Assembly (NCBI RefSeq): GCF_910594005.1
Contig: NC_057826.1
Location: 82,829,163-82,893,162 of the forward strand
Origin: Cervus elaphus
Lineage: Eukaryota; Chordata; Mammalia; Artiodactyla; Cervidae
DNA length: 64,000 nt
Direction: 5' to 3'
Notes under the pieces: model-generated
Databases searched by the model: none
Told to the model about the DNA's origin: nothing
Seen by the model: the letters and a program-made list of their open reading frames with translations, nothing else
Made by a program: the position numbers and the translations under genes
In this document: positions 54,054 through 63,751 of the stretch, piece after piece
Numbering within the stretch: position 1 is the stretch's first letter
Layout: each line of letters starts with the position of its first letter

Positions 54054-54276
54054 GAACTTAAAAAAAAATTTATTATTTGTCTGCATCAAGTCTTAATTGT
54101 GTCAGGCGGGATCTTGTGCTGTGACTCTTGAGATGTGGTATGTGGCCTCAGTAGTTACAGCACAGGGGCTTAGTTGCTCTACATCGTGAGGGGTCTTAGT
54201 TCCCCAAACAGGGATGGACCTCACTTTCCCTGCATTGCAGGGCAGATTCTTAACCGCTGGACCACCAGGGAAGTCC
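54054..54276 (-). mobile_element. CHR-type SINE with target-site duplication
   Basis: Reversed: A-rich tail complement, cagtagttacagcacagggg, cttagttccccaaacaggga and accgctggaccaccagggaa. The 10-bp duplication caaggaacag is at 54044-54053 and 54277-54286. Confidence 0.93.
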
Positions 54277-54359
54277 CAAGGAACAGAAAATTCCTGGTGG
54301 GGCCCAAGTCAGGGCCTAAGTCATGCTGCTTCCTCAGTTGGGCTTACAGTTGGCACAAA

Positions 54360-54601
54360 GGTGTCCACCGTGACTGCACATCAGAATCACCTGGGGAGCT
54401 TTGAATAATGCTGACACCTGAACCCACCCTGGACCAACTGAAACCAAATCTCTGTGGGGCCACTGCATTGTTTCAAAAGTTCTTGGGTTATTCTGATGCA
54501 TAGGGAATAATCTGGCATTCAAGGCTCCATAGCATCTGGCCCCAACCTAACCTTCCCTCCTGATCCCCCTCTTTACCCCATCCCAGATTGAGAACCGCTG
54601 T
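54360..54601. mobile_element. MER5A hAT-Charlie element carrying a foreign 75-bp insert
   Basis: actgcacatcagaatcacct, ggggagctttgaataatgct and ttgggttattctgatgca give MER5A. Its far terminus gattgagaaccgctg reappears at about 54586-54600. The stretch between (54502-54586) is not MER5A but an L2-like segment. Confidence 0.75.
54512..54586 (+). repeat. 75-bp L2-like segment duplicated at 55473
   Basis: Begins ctggcattcaaggct and ends accccatcccag. A second copy at 55473-55546 matches at about 83% by eye, including wording I do not recall from L2 itself (tcctcctgatc, accccatcccag). Confidence 0.75.
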
Positions 54602-55435
54602 AATAGACTGTTCCTCATCCTTAGACATGGAAGGGCAATCAGAGAAGAAAACCATTTCCCCTGCATTCTAAAACTCTAAGAGTTCAGTATCTGGTAGCTT
54701 CTGTTGCTCTTGCCTGCTCTCTACTCCTTTCAGAACGGGGAGAAATAATCCAAGACTCCATGAAGGCTTAAACTAGCCCAAAGCCCAGGGACAACTGCCA
54801 GGGATGCAAATATCTAAGTAGCCATGCCTCCCTACCATGTCCTTGACAGGCATCACTAATCAATCATGGCACGGTTTCCCTCTGAATCGGAAGTGTCCTC
54901 ACAGTGCTTCACCACCCTGTACTCCAGGCAGCTCCCGTGAATTGGATCTGGCATCCCAGTTGAAGCCTGTTTGTTATCCTTGGTTTAAAGAGGTAATACC
55001 ATAGGGTAAAAGAGAGGCAAGGTTAGTAAATATTATGTCTTGAGCTTTTTAGATTATGCCAGAGAGGCCAACTATAGTCTTCCGTTAAATATCCTTTGAG
55101 GTCCTCAGGGCCTAACCTGAAATGATAAAGGCAATTTAGAGTTTCTTTGAAGTGAGTTAATCTATTCATTTTAAAAACTACATTGCATATGGTTTCTCAT
55201 GGGCTCTCTTGGGTGGCCTAGGATGAAGAAGGTTGAGTAGAGACAGCAGAATATCAGATAAGGATGTACTTTCAAACAAAATTGACGACATTGTCAAACA
55301 TTGTCAATTTCCCTACCACTTGAGCATGTTCTGGAAACAGGCCAAATTCTTTCTTCTCTGGATGTATTGGATTCCTCATGGACTTTCTTCTTCAAAGGCC
55401 TGACTGCCAATTGTTAAACTTAGCACCACTTTTCA
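54602..55435. other. Mostly unique sequence
   Basis: No named repeat recognised. Contains an internal short repeat gacattgtcaaacattgtca at 55286-55305. Confidence 0.4.
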
Positions 55436-55436
55436 A

Positions 55437-55825
55437 ACTATATTCCAAATGCCTTTGTGTGTATGTCTCACCCTGGCATTCAAGGCCACATAGCACCTGG
55501 GGCTTCCTAAGCTTTCCTCCTGATCTCCTTCTTCACCCCATCCCAGGTTCTGACTCTCTCTCCTGAATGTTCTCCATGCATTTATCTGAATGTCCTGAAA
55601 TGTCCTGGCTTCCGTTTCTTTCTGAGAACGTCTTGCTATATATTAAGCCACACTCAAATAACATCTCCTGCATGAGGCTCCCATCTCACTTCCTGCCTCT
55701 CTCTTCATGTTCTTCGATTTTGCTCTGCTTGTCCTTTCAAGCACTATCCAGGCACTATCCCAGAGAGCAGTTTTAGGATTCTGATTTTACTTAGTCTTAC
55801 CAGTATTTCTATTTCTTTGATCTCA
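55437..55825 (+). mobile_element. L2 LINE fragment
   Basis: accctggcattcaaggccac, atgtcctggcttccgtttct, cacactcaaataacatctcc, tgcatgaggctcccatctca and cctgcctctctcttcatg follow the L2 3' region. Confidence 0.65.
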
Positions 55826-55831
55826 CTGTCT

Positions 55832-55925
55832 TTCTTTCTGGCTTAGCTGCTCCCCAAAATGTGGGATCTTAGTTCTCTGCGTTGCAAGGCAGATTCTTAA
55901 CCACTGAACCACCAGGGAAGTCCCA
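55832..55925 (-). mobile_element. CHR-type SINE, truncated
   Basis: Reversed: atgtgggatcttagttctct, ttcttaaccactgaaccacc and agggaagtcccatct. The middle is deleted. Confidence 0.85.
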
Positions 55926-56012
55926 TCTATATTTTATTTATGAGAAAACTGGTAACTTTGCAGTTCAGTGATTTGACAGAGGTAGTAGAATTAGTAAGTG
56001 ACAAAGCTGGGA
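55926..56012 (-). mobile_element. MIR SINE fragment
   Basis: Reversed: atttatgagaaaactggtaa, cagttcagtgatttgacaga and agtaagtgacaaagctggga. The CHR inserted at its edge. Confidence 0.72.
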
Positions 56013-56111
56013 GCAGACACACCCCCTCCCCCTGCCATCTCCTGGGCCTTCCCCGGCTCTGATTTTTATTCTGTCCTCCTTTGTCTCCAAGGCAGAATTT
56101 CCCCTTGTTTG

Positions 56112-56460
56112 CTTTGTACATAGGATTTGGAGTCGGATAATACAGATAAGATGGGTAAAGAATCCTCCTGCAATTCAGGAGACATAACTCCAAAGCCTGG
56201 GTTAGGAAGATCCCCTGGAGGAGGAAATGGCAACCCACTCCAGTATTCTTGCCTGAAAAATCCCATGGACAGAGGAACCTGGTGGGCTACAGTACAAAGG
56301 GTTGCAAAAAGTCAAACACAATTGAGCGACTAAACACAACCATATAATATTGGTTCAAGGTCCATATCACCTATTTAGTTACTATGTTGTTTTAGCAGTA
56401 GGGTTAATCTCTTTGGTCTTGTGTTTTCATCTGTCAAGTAGGATTAACAAAATACCCACC
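56112..56460 (+). mobile_element. MIR SINE split by a Bov-tA
   Basis: Left piece with taggatttggagtcggataa (56121). The right piece 56340-56460 has gggttaatctctttggtctt, gtgttttcatctgtcaagta and ggattaacaaaatacccacc. Confidence 0.68.
56151..56339 (+). mobile_element. Bov-tA SINE, head damaged
   Basis: agatgggtaaagaatcctcc, tgcaattcaggagacataac, BovA body and gagcgactaaacacaac tail. The first part of the tRNA head is missing and the B box is lost. Confidence 0.92.
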
Positions 56461-56461
56461 C

Positions 56462-56620
56462 TCCTAGTTCACAGAGGAGAGCTCCTCTCTCCATGGACTG
56501 TGAGTCTCCTAGGCTGAGACCTCCTCATACTCATCTTTGTGCCTCTATAGCACTTGGTGGGCACACAAACCCTCAATAAATCCTTGTCATTCAATTACAT
56601 GAGATTAAATTAAATGAGTC
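56462..56620 (+). mobile_element. L2 3' terminus
   Basis: ctccatggactgtgagtctc, ctcatctttgtgcctctata, gcacttggtgggcacacaaa and ccctcaataaatccttgtca are the L2 end motif. Confidence 0.72.
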
Positions 56621-56704
56621 AATAGGTTAGGGGAAAAAAATCCAAACACTTCATTTTGGGGTCCAGAATTGATTGTTCCCAGCAGCATCCCTGGAGAGGG
56701 TTTT

Positions 56705-57130
56705 GATCACATTTGCTTGTAACTTGTTTGCTATTTGCTTTGTTTAGCAAATTCCTTCACAGAGAGACAAGGAAGGAGCCCGGGAAGGAAGGGGAAGGGT
56801 GTGGGAAGATGCTGGAATCCGAGAGGGAGCTCAGATTGTTGGTTGAACATATTGCTGTCTGTGTGGAAAATGTTCACAGCAGTTACAACTTTGGATGAAT
56901 ATGCATTAGCGGCAGTGCTGCAATTTGCCGGCGTGTGCCACGCTACACTCGGAGACTTGGCAAGACGGGTAATTATCTCCACATTATGTGCCTTGTCTCT
57001 TTCTCTTCTTAATTAAGTAACTAATCTGGTGGAGGAGAGCTCTGTTTGTGTTTGTTTGGCAGGTGCAGCCTCGTGACAGTTGTCTGGAGAAGTTTCTTGG
57101 AAATTTATGAGACTTTTCAAAAAACAAACT
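56705..57130. promoter_or_regulatory. Candidate conserved noncoding block with POU-type site
   Basis: Repeat-free, low-redundancy sequence with retained CpGs at 56910-56970 (gcaatttgccggcgtgtgcc, acgctacactcggagacttg). A paired octamer-like site atgaatatgcat lies at 56895-56906, followed by attagcgg, and a ctaattaagtaactaatc-like stretch at 57007-57026. Two frames pass through (93 and 61 codons), one ending at a gtaatt that could be a splice donor, so an exon is not excluded, but no homology is recognised. Confidence 0.38.
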
Positions 57131-58050
57131 GCTCGGAGCTGAGCCGACTGCTGGAGCCGGGGAGGATCAGAGTCAGGCTCTGCTGGAGCACAAGGCAGTG
57201 TGGTAGTTGCTGCTTCTCCTAGACAGCGGGGTTCCTGCTGCGGGGCCCATCAGGCGCTCCGAGATTCCAGGGTGGTGGGCAGTGGGGTGCTCCAAAGGGC
57301 GAGGGAGGGAAGTCAGAGGCCAGAATTCAAACATCAGTGTCTTCTCCCTTCCACCTTGCTTCCCTCTGGATTTCTCCATTTGAGCAGATTTTCCCTCTCA
57401 GCTCTTCCAAGCTCTCTGTAAAGGAATTGATTAAATGAGCTAAGTGCCAACCACTTTCTGAAGACCGACCACATGGCTCGTGGACAAATCTGTTGACATA
57501 AAGGTGCTTGGGTGGGCTGGATGGGATCCAGAGTGAACCTCCTGGGTCCCTGGCAGATGACCCAGGCCAGTGACCCAGATGTTGAGCCGCCTATTGCTAC
57601 AACCTGATGAAAGGCCAAGCGCACAGATCACTACTCTGATGGCTTTTCCAGGCTGTCCAGAAACCAAAGCAGGCCGGCCCAAGAGAGTGAGGGATACTGC
57701 AGCTCTTTTGAGGTTCATGGGTTGATTGCAAGAAGGGGGTGGAAGTGGCCATACCAGAAATAGTAGGACATTGGGGTTCTAGAAATAACAAATGGGGGAG
57801 CTCTCAAGGAATTGCTAGTGGCTACACCGAATTTTACAGTATAAAATTTTTTTTTACACTTTTACAGTTTTACAGAACAAACTTGAATGGGTTACAGTGT
57901 TGTCAGTTATGAGGAGAGGCCACTGAACAACACAGGTGTACCACACAGATGCAGGGTGGTACAAGAAGCTGCTCTTCTTGCTTTGACCCTTAAGTTTGTT
58001 TTCTTATTTGAGATGGTAGGTTTGCCTTGTGTGTGTTTATGTACCTTCCC
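57131..58050. other. Unique sequence
   Basis: GC-moderate with chance frames. Near 57838-57878 a T-run is followed by a duplicated ttttacag motif. No gene or named repeat recognised. Confidence 0.4.
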
Positions 58051-58053
58051 AAC

Positions 58054-58081
58054 ACACATGCACACACACACACACACACAC
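58054..58081. repeat. (CA)n microsatellite, short
   Basis: Imperfect CA run with one CATG break. Confidence 0.9.
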
Positions 58082-58177
58082 TCCAATTCAGTGAAATAAG
58101 CTGTCAGACTCCCCTCATGAGTGGTCCATTCCAGGAGGCACTGTGGTACTCTGGGGATAAAATTCTGAGATAATCCC

Positions 58178-58386
58178 CTAGACAGGTGGCACAGTGGTAA
58201 AGAATCTGCCTGCAATGCAGGAGATGTAAGAGACATGAATTCAGTCCCTGAGTTAGGAAGATCCCCCGGAGGAGGAAATGGCAACTCGCTCCAGTATTCT
58301 TGCCTGGAAAATTCCATGAGCAGAGGAGCCTGGCGGGCTATAGTCCACGGGATCACCAAGAGTCAGAACGACTGAGCATGCACAGG
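58178..58386 (+). mobile_element. Bov-tA SINE (left arm of an inverted pair)
   Basis: ccctagacaggtggcacagt head, gaattcagtccctgag in place of the B box, BovA body and gactgagcatgcacagg tail. Confidence 0.94.
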
Positions 58387-58407
58387 TAGTGTGACATGGC
58401 TACTGGA

Positions 58408-58430
58408 CACGTGTGTGTGTGTGTGTGTGT
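58408..58430. repeat. (GT)n microsatellite, short
   Basis: About eleven GT units between the two inverted SINEs. Confidence 0.9.
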
Positions 58431-58650
58431 GCGCTAAGTCACTTCAGTCGTGTCGACTCTTTGTGAGCCTGTGGGCCGTCGCCCACCAGGCTCCTCTGTC
58501 CATGGGATTCTCCAGGCAAGACTACTGGAGTAGGTTGCCACACCCTCCTCTAGGGTATCTTCCCAATCCTGGGATTGAACCTGAGCTGTCTTAAGTCTCC
58601 TGCATTGGTAGGCATGTTCTTTATAACTAGCAGCACCTGGGAAGTCCAGG
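58431..58650 (-). mobile_element. Bov-tA SINE (right arm of an inverted pair)
   Basis: Reversed: gcgctaagtcacttcagtcg, ccatgggattctccaggcaa and the head complement gtctcctgcattggtaggca, ending cacctgggaagtcc. Tail to tail with the forward copy, about 45 bp apart. Confidence 0.95.
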
Positions 58651-58654
58651 ACTC

Positions 58655-59222
58655 ATAACTCCTCTCGATCGGTCTCTAATCTTAGTACTACTATGAAGGG
58701 GGTTTGCAGATGTAATTAAGATCCCTAATCAGTTGGCCTTAAAATAGAGATAACTGGGTGGGGCTGACCTAGTCACAGGGGCCCTTTAAAAGTAGAGAGG
58801 TTTCTCCAGCTGGTTGCAGAAGAGAAAGTCAGAAATTTGAAGAATGGGAAGGATTCAACATACCATTTACAGCTTAACAATGGAGGGGCCGCAGAGCAAG
58901 ACACTGGGGTGAGATTTAGAAGCTGAGTGCAGCTCTCCTGTGACAGCCAGACAGAAAGCAGTCTCCTCAGTCCTACCACCACAAGCAACTGAATTCTGCC
59001 AACAAGAATGGGCTTGAAAGTAGACTTTTCCTCAGCACCTCTAGATGAGAACTCAGCCTGACCAATACCTGATTGTGGCTGTGTCATACCATGAGCAGAG
59101 AACTCAGCCATGCTGTGCCAGACTTCTGACCTACAGAACCCTGAGCGAATATATGCATGCCTTTGGAAGTTATTAGTGCTATGTTTGTACTATTTGTTAT
59201 GCAACAATGGAAAACTGATGTA
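58655..59222 (+). mobile_element. MLT1-type ERVL-MaLR LTR
   Basis: gcagatgtaattaagatccc, taatcagttggccttaaaat, ccctttaaaagtagagagg, agacttctgacctacagaac and gcaacaatggaaaactgatg give the MLT1 order. A solo LTR, old, with no coding part. Confidence 0.75.
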
Positions 59223-59329
59223 AGTGTTAGGTCTCCTAACTGGCCTAGGAGGAAAACTGCATAGAGACACTTTGCCATTTCTTTCACAATCTAGGCATGT
59301 GGGGATTCAGACCTTAGTCTGGGTTTTCA
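59223..59329. other. Unique sequence
   Basis: Nothing identified. Confidence 0.4.
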
Positions 59330-59450
59330 CCATGGACTTGCTTAATGATGATCTCAAGAAAAACATGTACCTTCTCTGGGCCTCAATTTCCTCTTCTGTA
59401 AAAGCTGGATTGGGACTCCATGCTCCTTAAGGTCTCTTGTGGAACGCTCA
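59330..59450 (+). mobile_element. MIR SINE fragment
   Basis: ccttctctgggcctcaattt, cctcttctgtaaaagctgga and aaggtctcttgtggaacgct match the MIR core and beyond. Confidence 0.72.
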
Positions 59451-59639
59451 TTCCGACTGTGATTATAGCCACTGACATAAAAATGCGTGGGGATGACCAC
59501 CAGGGAGCTGCAGCTTCCTTTGGATGAGATCTCTGGCTTCAGGGTCAGAGCCCTCCTCCCATGAGACTGTTTCTGTTTTGCCATAGTCTGCTCAAACACT
59601 GTTTATGGACCTGCACTGCTTGTAGGGAAAAAGAAGACC

Positions 59640-59830
59640 CTCCTCTTTTTGCTATTCAGGGTCTAGGTAGTCTGGGCCCAGCCTAACCTCTGACCCTAGT
59701 CCCACTGCTCCCTGCTCGCTCTGCATCCTGACTCTTCCCCACTACTGCACATGCTGCCCGCCACTGTTGGTACCTGCATTCATTTTTCTCTCTTCTAATT
59801 TCTATGTTCTCTATCTGTGTTAACAAAAAA
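59640..59830 (+). mobile_element. L2 LINE fragment
   Basis: tattcagggtctaggtagtc, tgggcccagcctaacctctg and ccactgctccctgctcgctc follow the L2 3' region. Confidence 0.55.
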
Positions 59831-60283
59831 ATTAAGCAAATAGACTTCAAGTAGACTTCCCATTTTCCAAGGGTTAGCTCTGGACTTAACTGCTCCAGGT
59901 AACTTTCTTAGCATTTCTGTATAAATAATCTTCTCTTTTGATGGTAATGATAAGAAATTCATCTCAAACTAGCTTGAGAAGAAAAAAATGGAAACTAGTG
60001 ATTCATGTCACTGTGAAATCTAAGGTTAACTTTAGACACAGATGGATCCAGGAAACAATTTGTGTATTTGGAACTTTGCCTCTCCCTATCCATCTCTTTT
60101 CTTTGTTTCCTTCTGTACGTCAGGGCTCTTCTTCATATGGGATTAAAAAAAAAAAAAAAGGAAAAAGTATGCACTCTCCCCAGCAGCCCCAAGCTTTGTT
60201 CTTTATGGCTTGAAATTTAAAAGCAAAATGTATCCTCCCCCAAAACCCACCCTTCCCAGCATCTTTATATGAAAGAACAGAGA
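59831..60283. other. Unique sequence
   Basis: A-run at 60146-60159. No gene or named repeat recognised. Confidence 0.4.
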
Positions 60284-60440
60284 AGACTGATTGGTCCTCC
60301 ATGGATCAGTATCCATCCTGAACCAATCACTGTGTTCATATCAAGAGGTATTTCTCTGATTGGTGAGAGGGGTGCTCATCCTGTACCAATCACTGCATTC
60401 AAGTTGATAGACACTTCTCTGATTGGTCAGAGGAGCATTT
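60284..60440. promoter_or_regulatory. 63-bp tandem duplication carrying five CCAAT boxes
   Basis: Two copies of a unit begin with catcctg at 60314 and 60377, exactly 63 bp apart. Each holds accaatcact near its start and ctctgattggt near its end; a partial copy (gactgattggtcc) precedes them. CCAAT cores therefore lie at 60290 (reverse), 60323, 60359 (reverse), 60386 and 60422 (reverse). CCAAT is the NF-Y site, and alternating arrays of this kind are known in some promoters and LTR U3 regions. It may be the U3 of an LTR I cannot name. Confidence 0.65.
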
Positions 60441-61260
60441 GTCTAAGCCTTGGTTGGAGCAGGGGGGCTGTGACTGACAACCTCACCTTGACCATGTGGA
60501 CTAGGGGAGGTATAGTCCTTCAAGGAAAAGCAGGATGACTGGAGGAAGTGAGAAAGGAGAGTTGGTAGAGAGAAACAAGAAATGCCCATCCTATCCTTGA
60601 CTGGTTCTCTGGATTTTCACTAGCTTCCTATCTTTCCATTCATTTGGTTATAATCACGCCCTGCCTTATATAGGAGATGTGTACATGGCTGATCTGATTA
60701 TTCACACAATTAATATTTGCAGATAAAATATAACTAGTTTTTTTCCCCATACCTAACCAGATTTCCCTCCCAATCTTGATGAACAGTGGGAAAAGAAAAT
60801 TAACTAATTGTTTAATATGATTGAATATAGTTGGCTTTGATCATTTTAAACAGTCTCATTAGGAACATTTTTACTCATGTGAATAAAAATACTTAGCTGT
60901 TGTACTTGCTAAGATGGGGTCCAGGTGTATATATATAGAGGGGCTTATAAAATTTTAATAAATCTGTGTGGAGGTGAGTGTTGAGTCCAAGTCCCTGGCA
61001 AGAATTTCCTCCATGCTTCCTGCTTTGTCTGCCTGGGGGCATTTATTGCTAGAGCCAGTGGCATGGGAAGACCTTGGCTTGGCCTTGGCCGGATCCGAAG
61101 GACACCCTTGGCTGACTCAGTCTCTCTTTAACTCTCATGGTATGCAGTCCTGTTGGGGGAGGGGGAGGGAGAGGGACAGACAGATCCGTGTCTAGCCCAC
61201 TGGCCCTGTAGTCTACTACTTGCTGAGGGACTCAGTCCTCCCTGCTGCAGTGGGCCATAA
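60441..61260. other. Unique sequence
   Basis: Includes a TATA-like tgtatatatatagagg at 60926 and AT-rich 60640-60960. No gene or named repeat recognised. Confidence 0.4.
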
Positions 61261-61262
61261 TA

Positions 61263-61288
61263 GTGTGTGTGTGTATGTGTGTGTGTGG
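61263..61288. repeat. (TG)n microsatellite, imperfect
   Basis: TG run with one TATG break. Confidence 0.9.
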
Positions 61289-61900
61289 CAGGGGACATTG
61301 GGGGCCTCCACTCATCATAGCTTCTCCCTTTCTAACTCCAAATCTTTGCTGAACCTTAATGGCAAATAGGTCCCAGGATTTGTCCGCTCATTAGGGGGAT
61401 TCTGGGGCAGTTGGTATGCTAACAGAGGCTAAAAAGGAATTTAGAAATCCTCTTTGAGACAATAGCTTGGCTTACAAAACTATTGCCCTAATGTATAATC
61501 CTATTTTGTGTGTCAATAACTGAAAATTGCCTCAATCTTTCTTTCTGCATCCCTTTTGAAACAAAGGCTAATCTGCTTCCGGGCAGATGGTTCCCTGGGA
61601 TGGACTGGGAAGGTCACCCTCCAAGCAGGCAAAAGAGGAAGTACATGAAAAATGAAAAGCATCAGCCAAACCACGTGTGTGTGTGTATGCCACTTGCGTT
61701 CTCTGCCAAACTGTCTGCGCTCAAAGGCAGGAGCCTGGTGACACCCTTTAGCACACACTGTCATTGACTGGTGTCTGCTTGGTCATTCTAAGTGTCCCCT
61801 GGCTGGGGACAACTTTGTTCTGTGAGCAAAACGTGTTTCACTTTATTTTGTAAAGTGCCTTATGCCATTAACCGCATTAAATAAATCCTTCATCAGGGAG
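61289..61900. other. Unique sequence
   Basis: Short (TG)n at 61675-61688. 61820-61890 (tttcactttattttgtaaag, gccattaaccgcattaaata) is repeat-free and might be constrained. Confidence 0.35.
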
Positions 61901-61903
61901 CTG

Positions 61904-62100
61904 GGGCTTCCCAGGTGGTCCCAGTGGTAAAGAATCCGCCTGCCAATACAGGGGACGCAAAAGATGTGGGTTTAATCTCTGGCTTGGGAGGATCCCCTGG
62001 AGAAGGAAATGGCAACCCACTCCAGTGTTCTTGCCTGGGAAATCCCAGGACAAGAGGAGCCTGGCGGCTGCAGTCCATGAGGTCGCACGACATAGCATAC
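61904..62100 (+). mobile_element. Bov-tA SINE, 3' end short
   Basis: ggggcttcccaggtggtccc head, BovA body and gtccatgaggtcgcacgaca, with part of the usual tail missing. Confidence 0.94.
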
Positions 62101-62939
62101 AGCAGGCAGCTCCTGGGTCCCTGCTGTGTGCTAGGCGCTGTAGGAATATGAAGATGAATTGAAGCTGGGAGGTATGCTGTTTGCTGAAACACCCGCAATT
62201 CAAACAACCACTGCAAGTTGGAGGGACTGGTGGGTAATGGAATGGGTGTTAACAGTCTCCTGGGAGTTCCTATTTGCCTCCCATGCTGCCTTCCAGGTCC
62301 TTTTGGCTGCTGGAAAGTTTCTACAGATCCCCAGTGCTCCAGTTCTTTCATCCTCCCCTGCTGATGTCAAGCATGTAAAGACCTCTGTTTCTTAGAACAT
62401 CCTTAATGTGTCACTGCTTGACCTGATCTATAAATATTGGTGCCCACAGTGCCAACTCCTTGACACTTGGTGGGGAGGCCACCCTGGCAGTGTGGTTTGG
62501 TTGAGCATCTGATTTATTTCTTGTGTTACAGACGAGTGAGAATTCTTAATGGAAGTAGCTTCTCTAGTGACCCAGGAAATGTGGAGAGGGCAGAAGCTTG
62601 CTAAATCCTTTCCTCCTTGATTTTTTTGGCCATAACTGGCCTGCACTTCAATGGCCTACACTCAAAGACAAGCATGTGTGGGGGTTGATTCTGGCTTTGA
62701 GAAGCTCACACAAGCTGAGTGTAAATTTCAGACCCACTGTAGCTAAAATAAGCACATGAGACTGCAGTAATTTTAGGACAGCCAGTGGACAATTGCAAAG
62801 GGGACTAGAAGGATGCTGTTTTTGAAGACAAAGGAAGGGTGAAAGTTGGCCAAACTTTATCAGAGATGACAAAACTGCTGAGTGATTTGGTTCTGGAAAT
62901 GTTCTCCAAATGTGGAATGGGAGGTTCACCAATCCTGAA
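62101..62939. other. Mostly unique sequence
   Basis: 62110-62160 (ctgctgtgtgctaggcgctg) is a MIR/L2-type scrap. Remainder without repeat or gene. Confidence 0.4.
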
Positions 62940-63070
62940 TCCAGGGTTCAGGATTAAACTCTAGGCCTGGATCTGCCACTGACTAGCACTGTGAGCTTGA
63001 GAAGGTCACTATCCATCTTTGGGTTTCTCTTCCTGTCAAAACAACGTAATTGAACTTAACAGTTTCCTAA
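62940..63070 (+). mobile_element. MIR SINE
   Basis: aggcctggatctgccactga, ctagcactgtgagcttgaga, aggtcactatccatctttgg and tttctcttcctgtcaaaac are in MIR order. Confidence 0.8.
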
Positions 63071-63182
63071 ATTCTTTCCCGATCCAGAAGGACTTGGTTT
63101 TGGGTCCAGATGAGAAATCCTTGTCTTAACACATTTGTAGAGCTTCATGGTCTTCGAACTTGCTCACTGTAATGGTCTCTTG

Positions 63183-63407
63183 GGGTCTCCCAGGTGGCGC
63201 TAATGGTAAAGAACCCACTCGCCAATGCAGGAGATGTGAGAGACAAGGGTTTGATCCCTGGGTCGGGAAGATATCCTGGAGGAGGAAATGGCAACCCATT
63301 CCAGTATTCTTGCCTGGAGAATCCCACGGACAGAGAAGCCTGGTGGGCTACACAGTTCATAGGGTTGCAAAGAATCAGACATGACTGAAGTGACTTAGCA
63401 TGCATGC
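63183..63407 (+). mobile_element. Bov-tA SINE
   Basis: gggtctcccaggtggcgcta head, BovA body and gaagtgacttagcatgcatg tail. Twelve-base duplications with two mismatches (aatggtctcttg at 63171, aatcatctcttg at 63408). Confidence 0.95.
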
Positions 63408-63419
63408 AATCATCTCTTG

Positions 63420-63639
63420 AAGTGTTGTGTCATCAACCTTATGCCGATAGAGAGGAAAAGGGCTGTTACTCAGGAGTGAGTGATGGGGTGACGTAGGGCT
63501 CTGCCTGTTCCTGTGTCTAGTGAGCTTTTTTAAAGGCAATTTCTCGAGATGTGATAGGGCTAAAGCATTATGTTGGGACAGGGCCAGGTAGCTGACCCAT
63601 GCAAAGAAAAGAGGAGATGGGATTTTGCAACTAAATCAT
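63420..63639. other. Unique sequence
   Basis: Nothing identified. Confidence 0.4.
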
Positions 63640-63730
63640 GTCCTTGCCTGCTGTTCACTAGCTGTGTGATGTTGGACCAACTTTTCTGAACTCGGCATCC
63701 TCATCCAATAAGGAAACTCTCTAGACTCCC
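63640..63730 (+). mobile_element. MIR SINE fragment
   Basis: tgttcactagctgtgtgatg, ttggaccaacttttctgaac and catcctcatccaataaggaa match the MIR core. Confidence 0.75.
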
Positions 63731-63751
63731 TGCCAATACTCACAGGCTACC

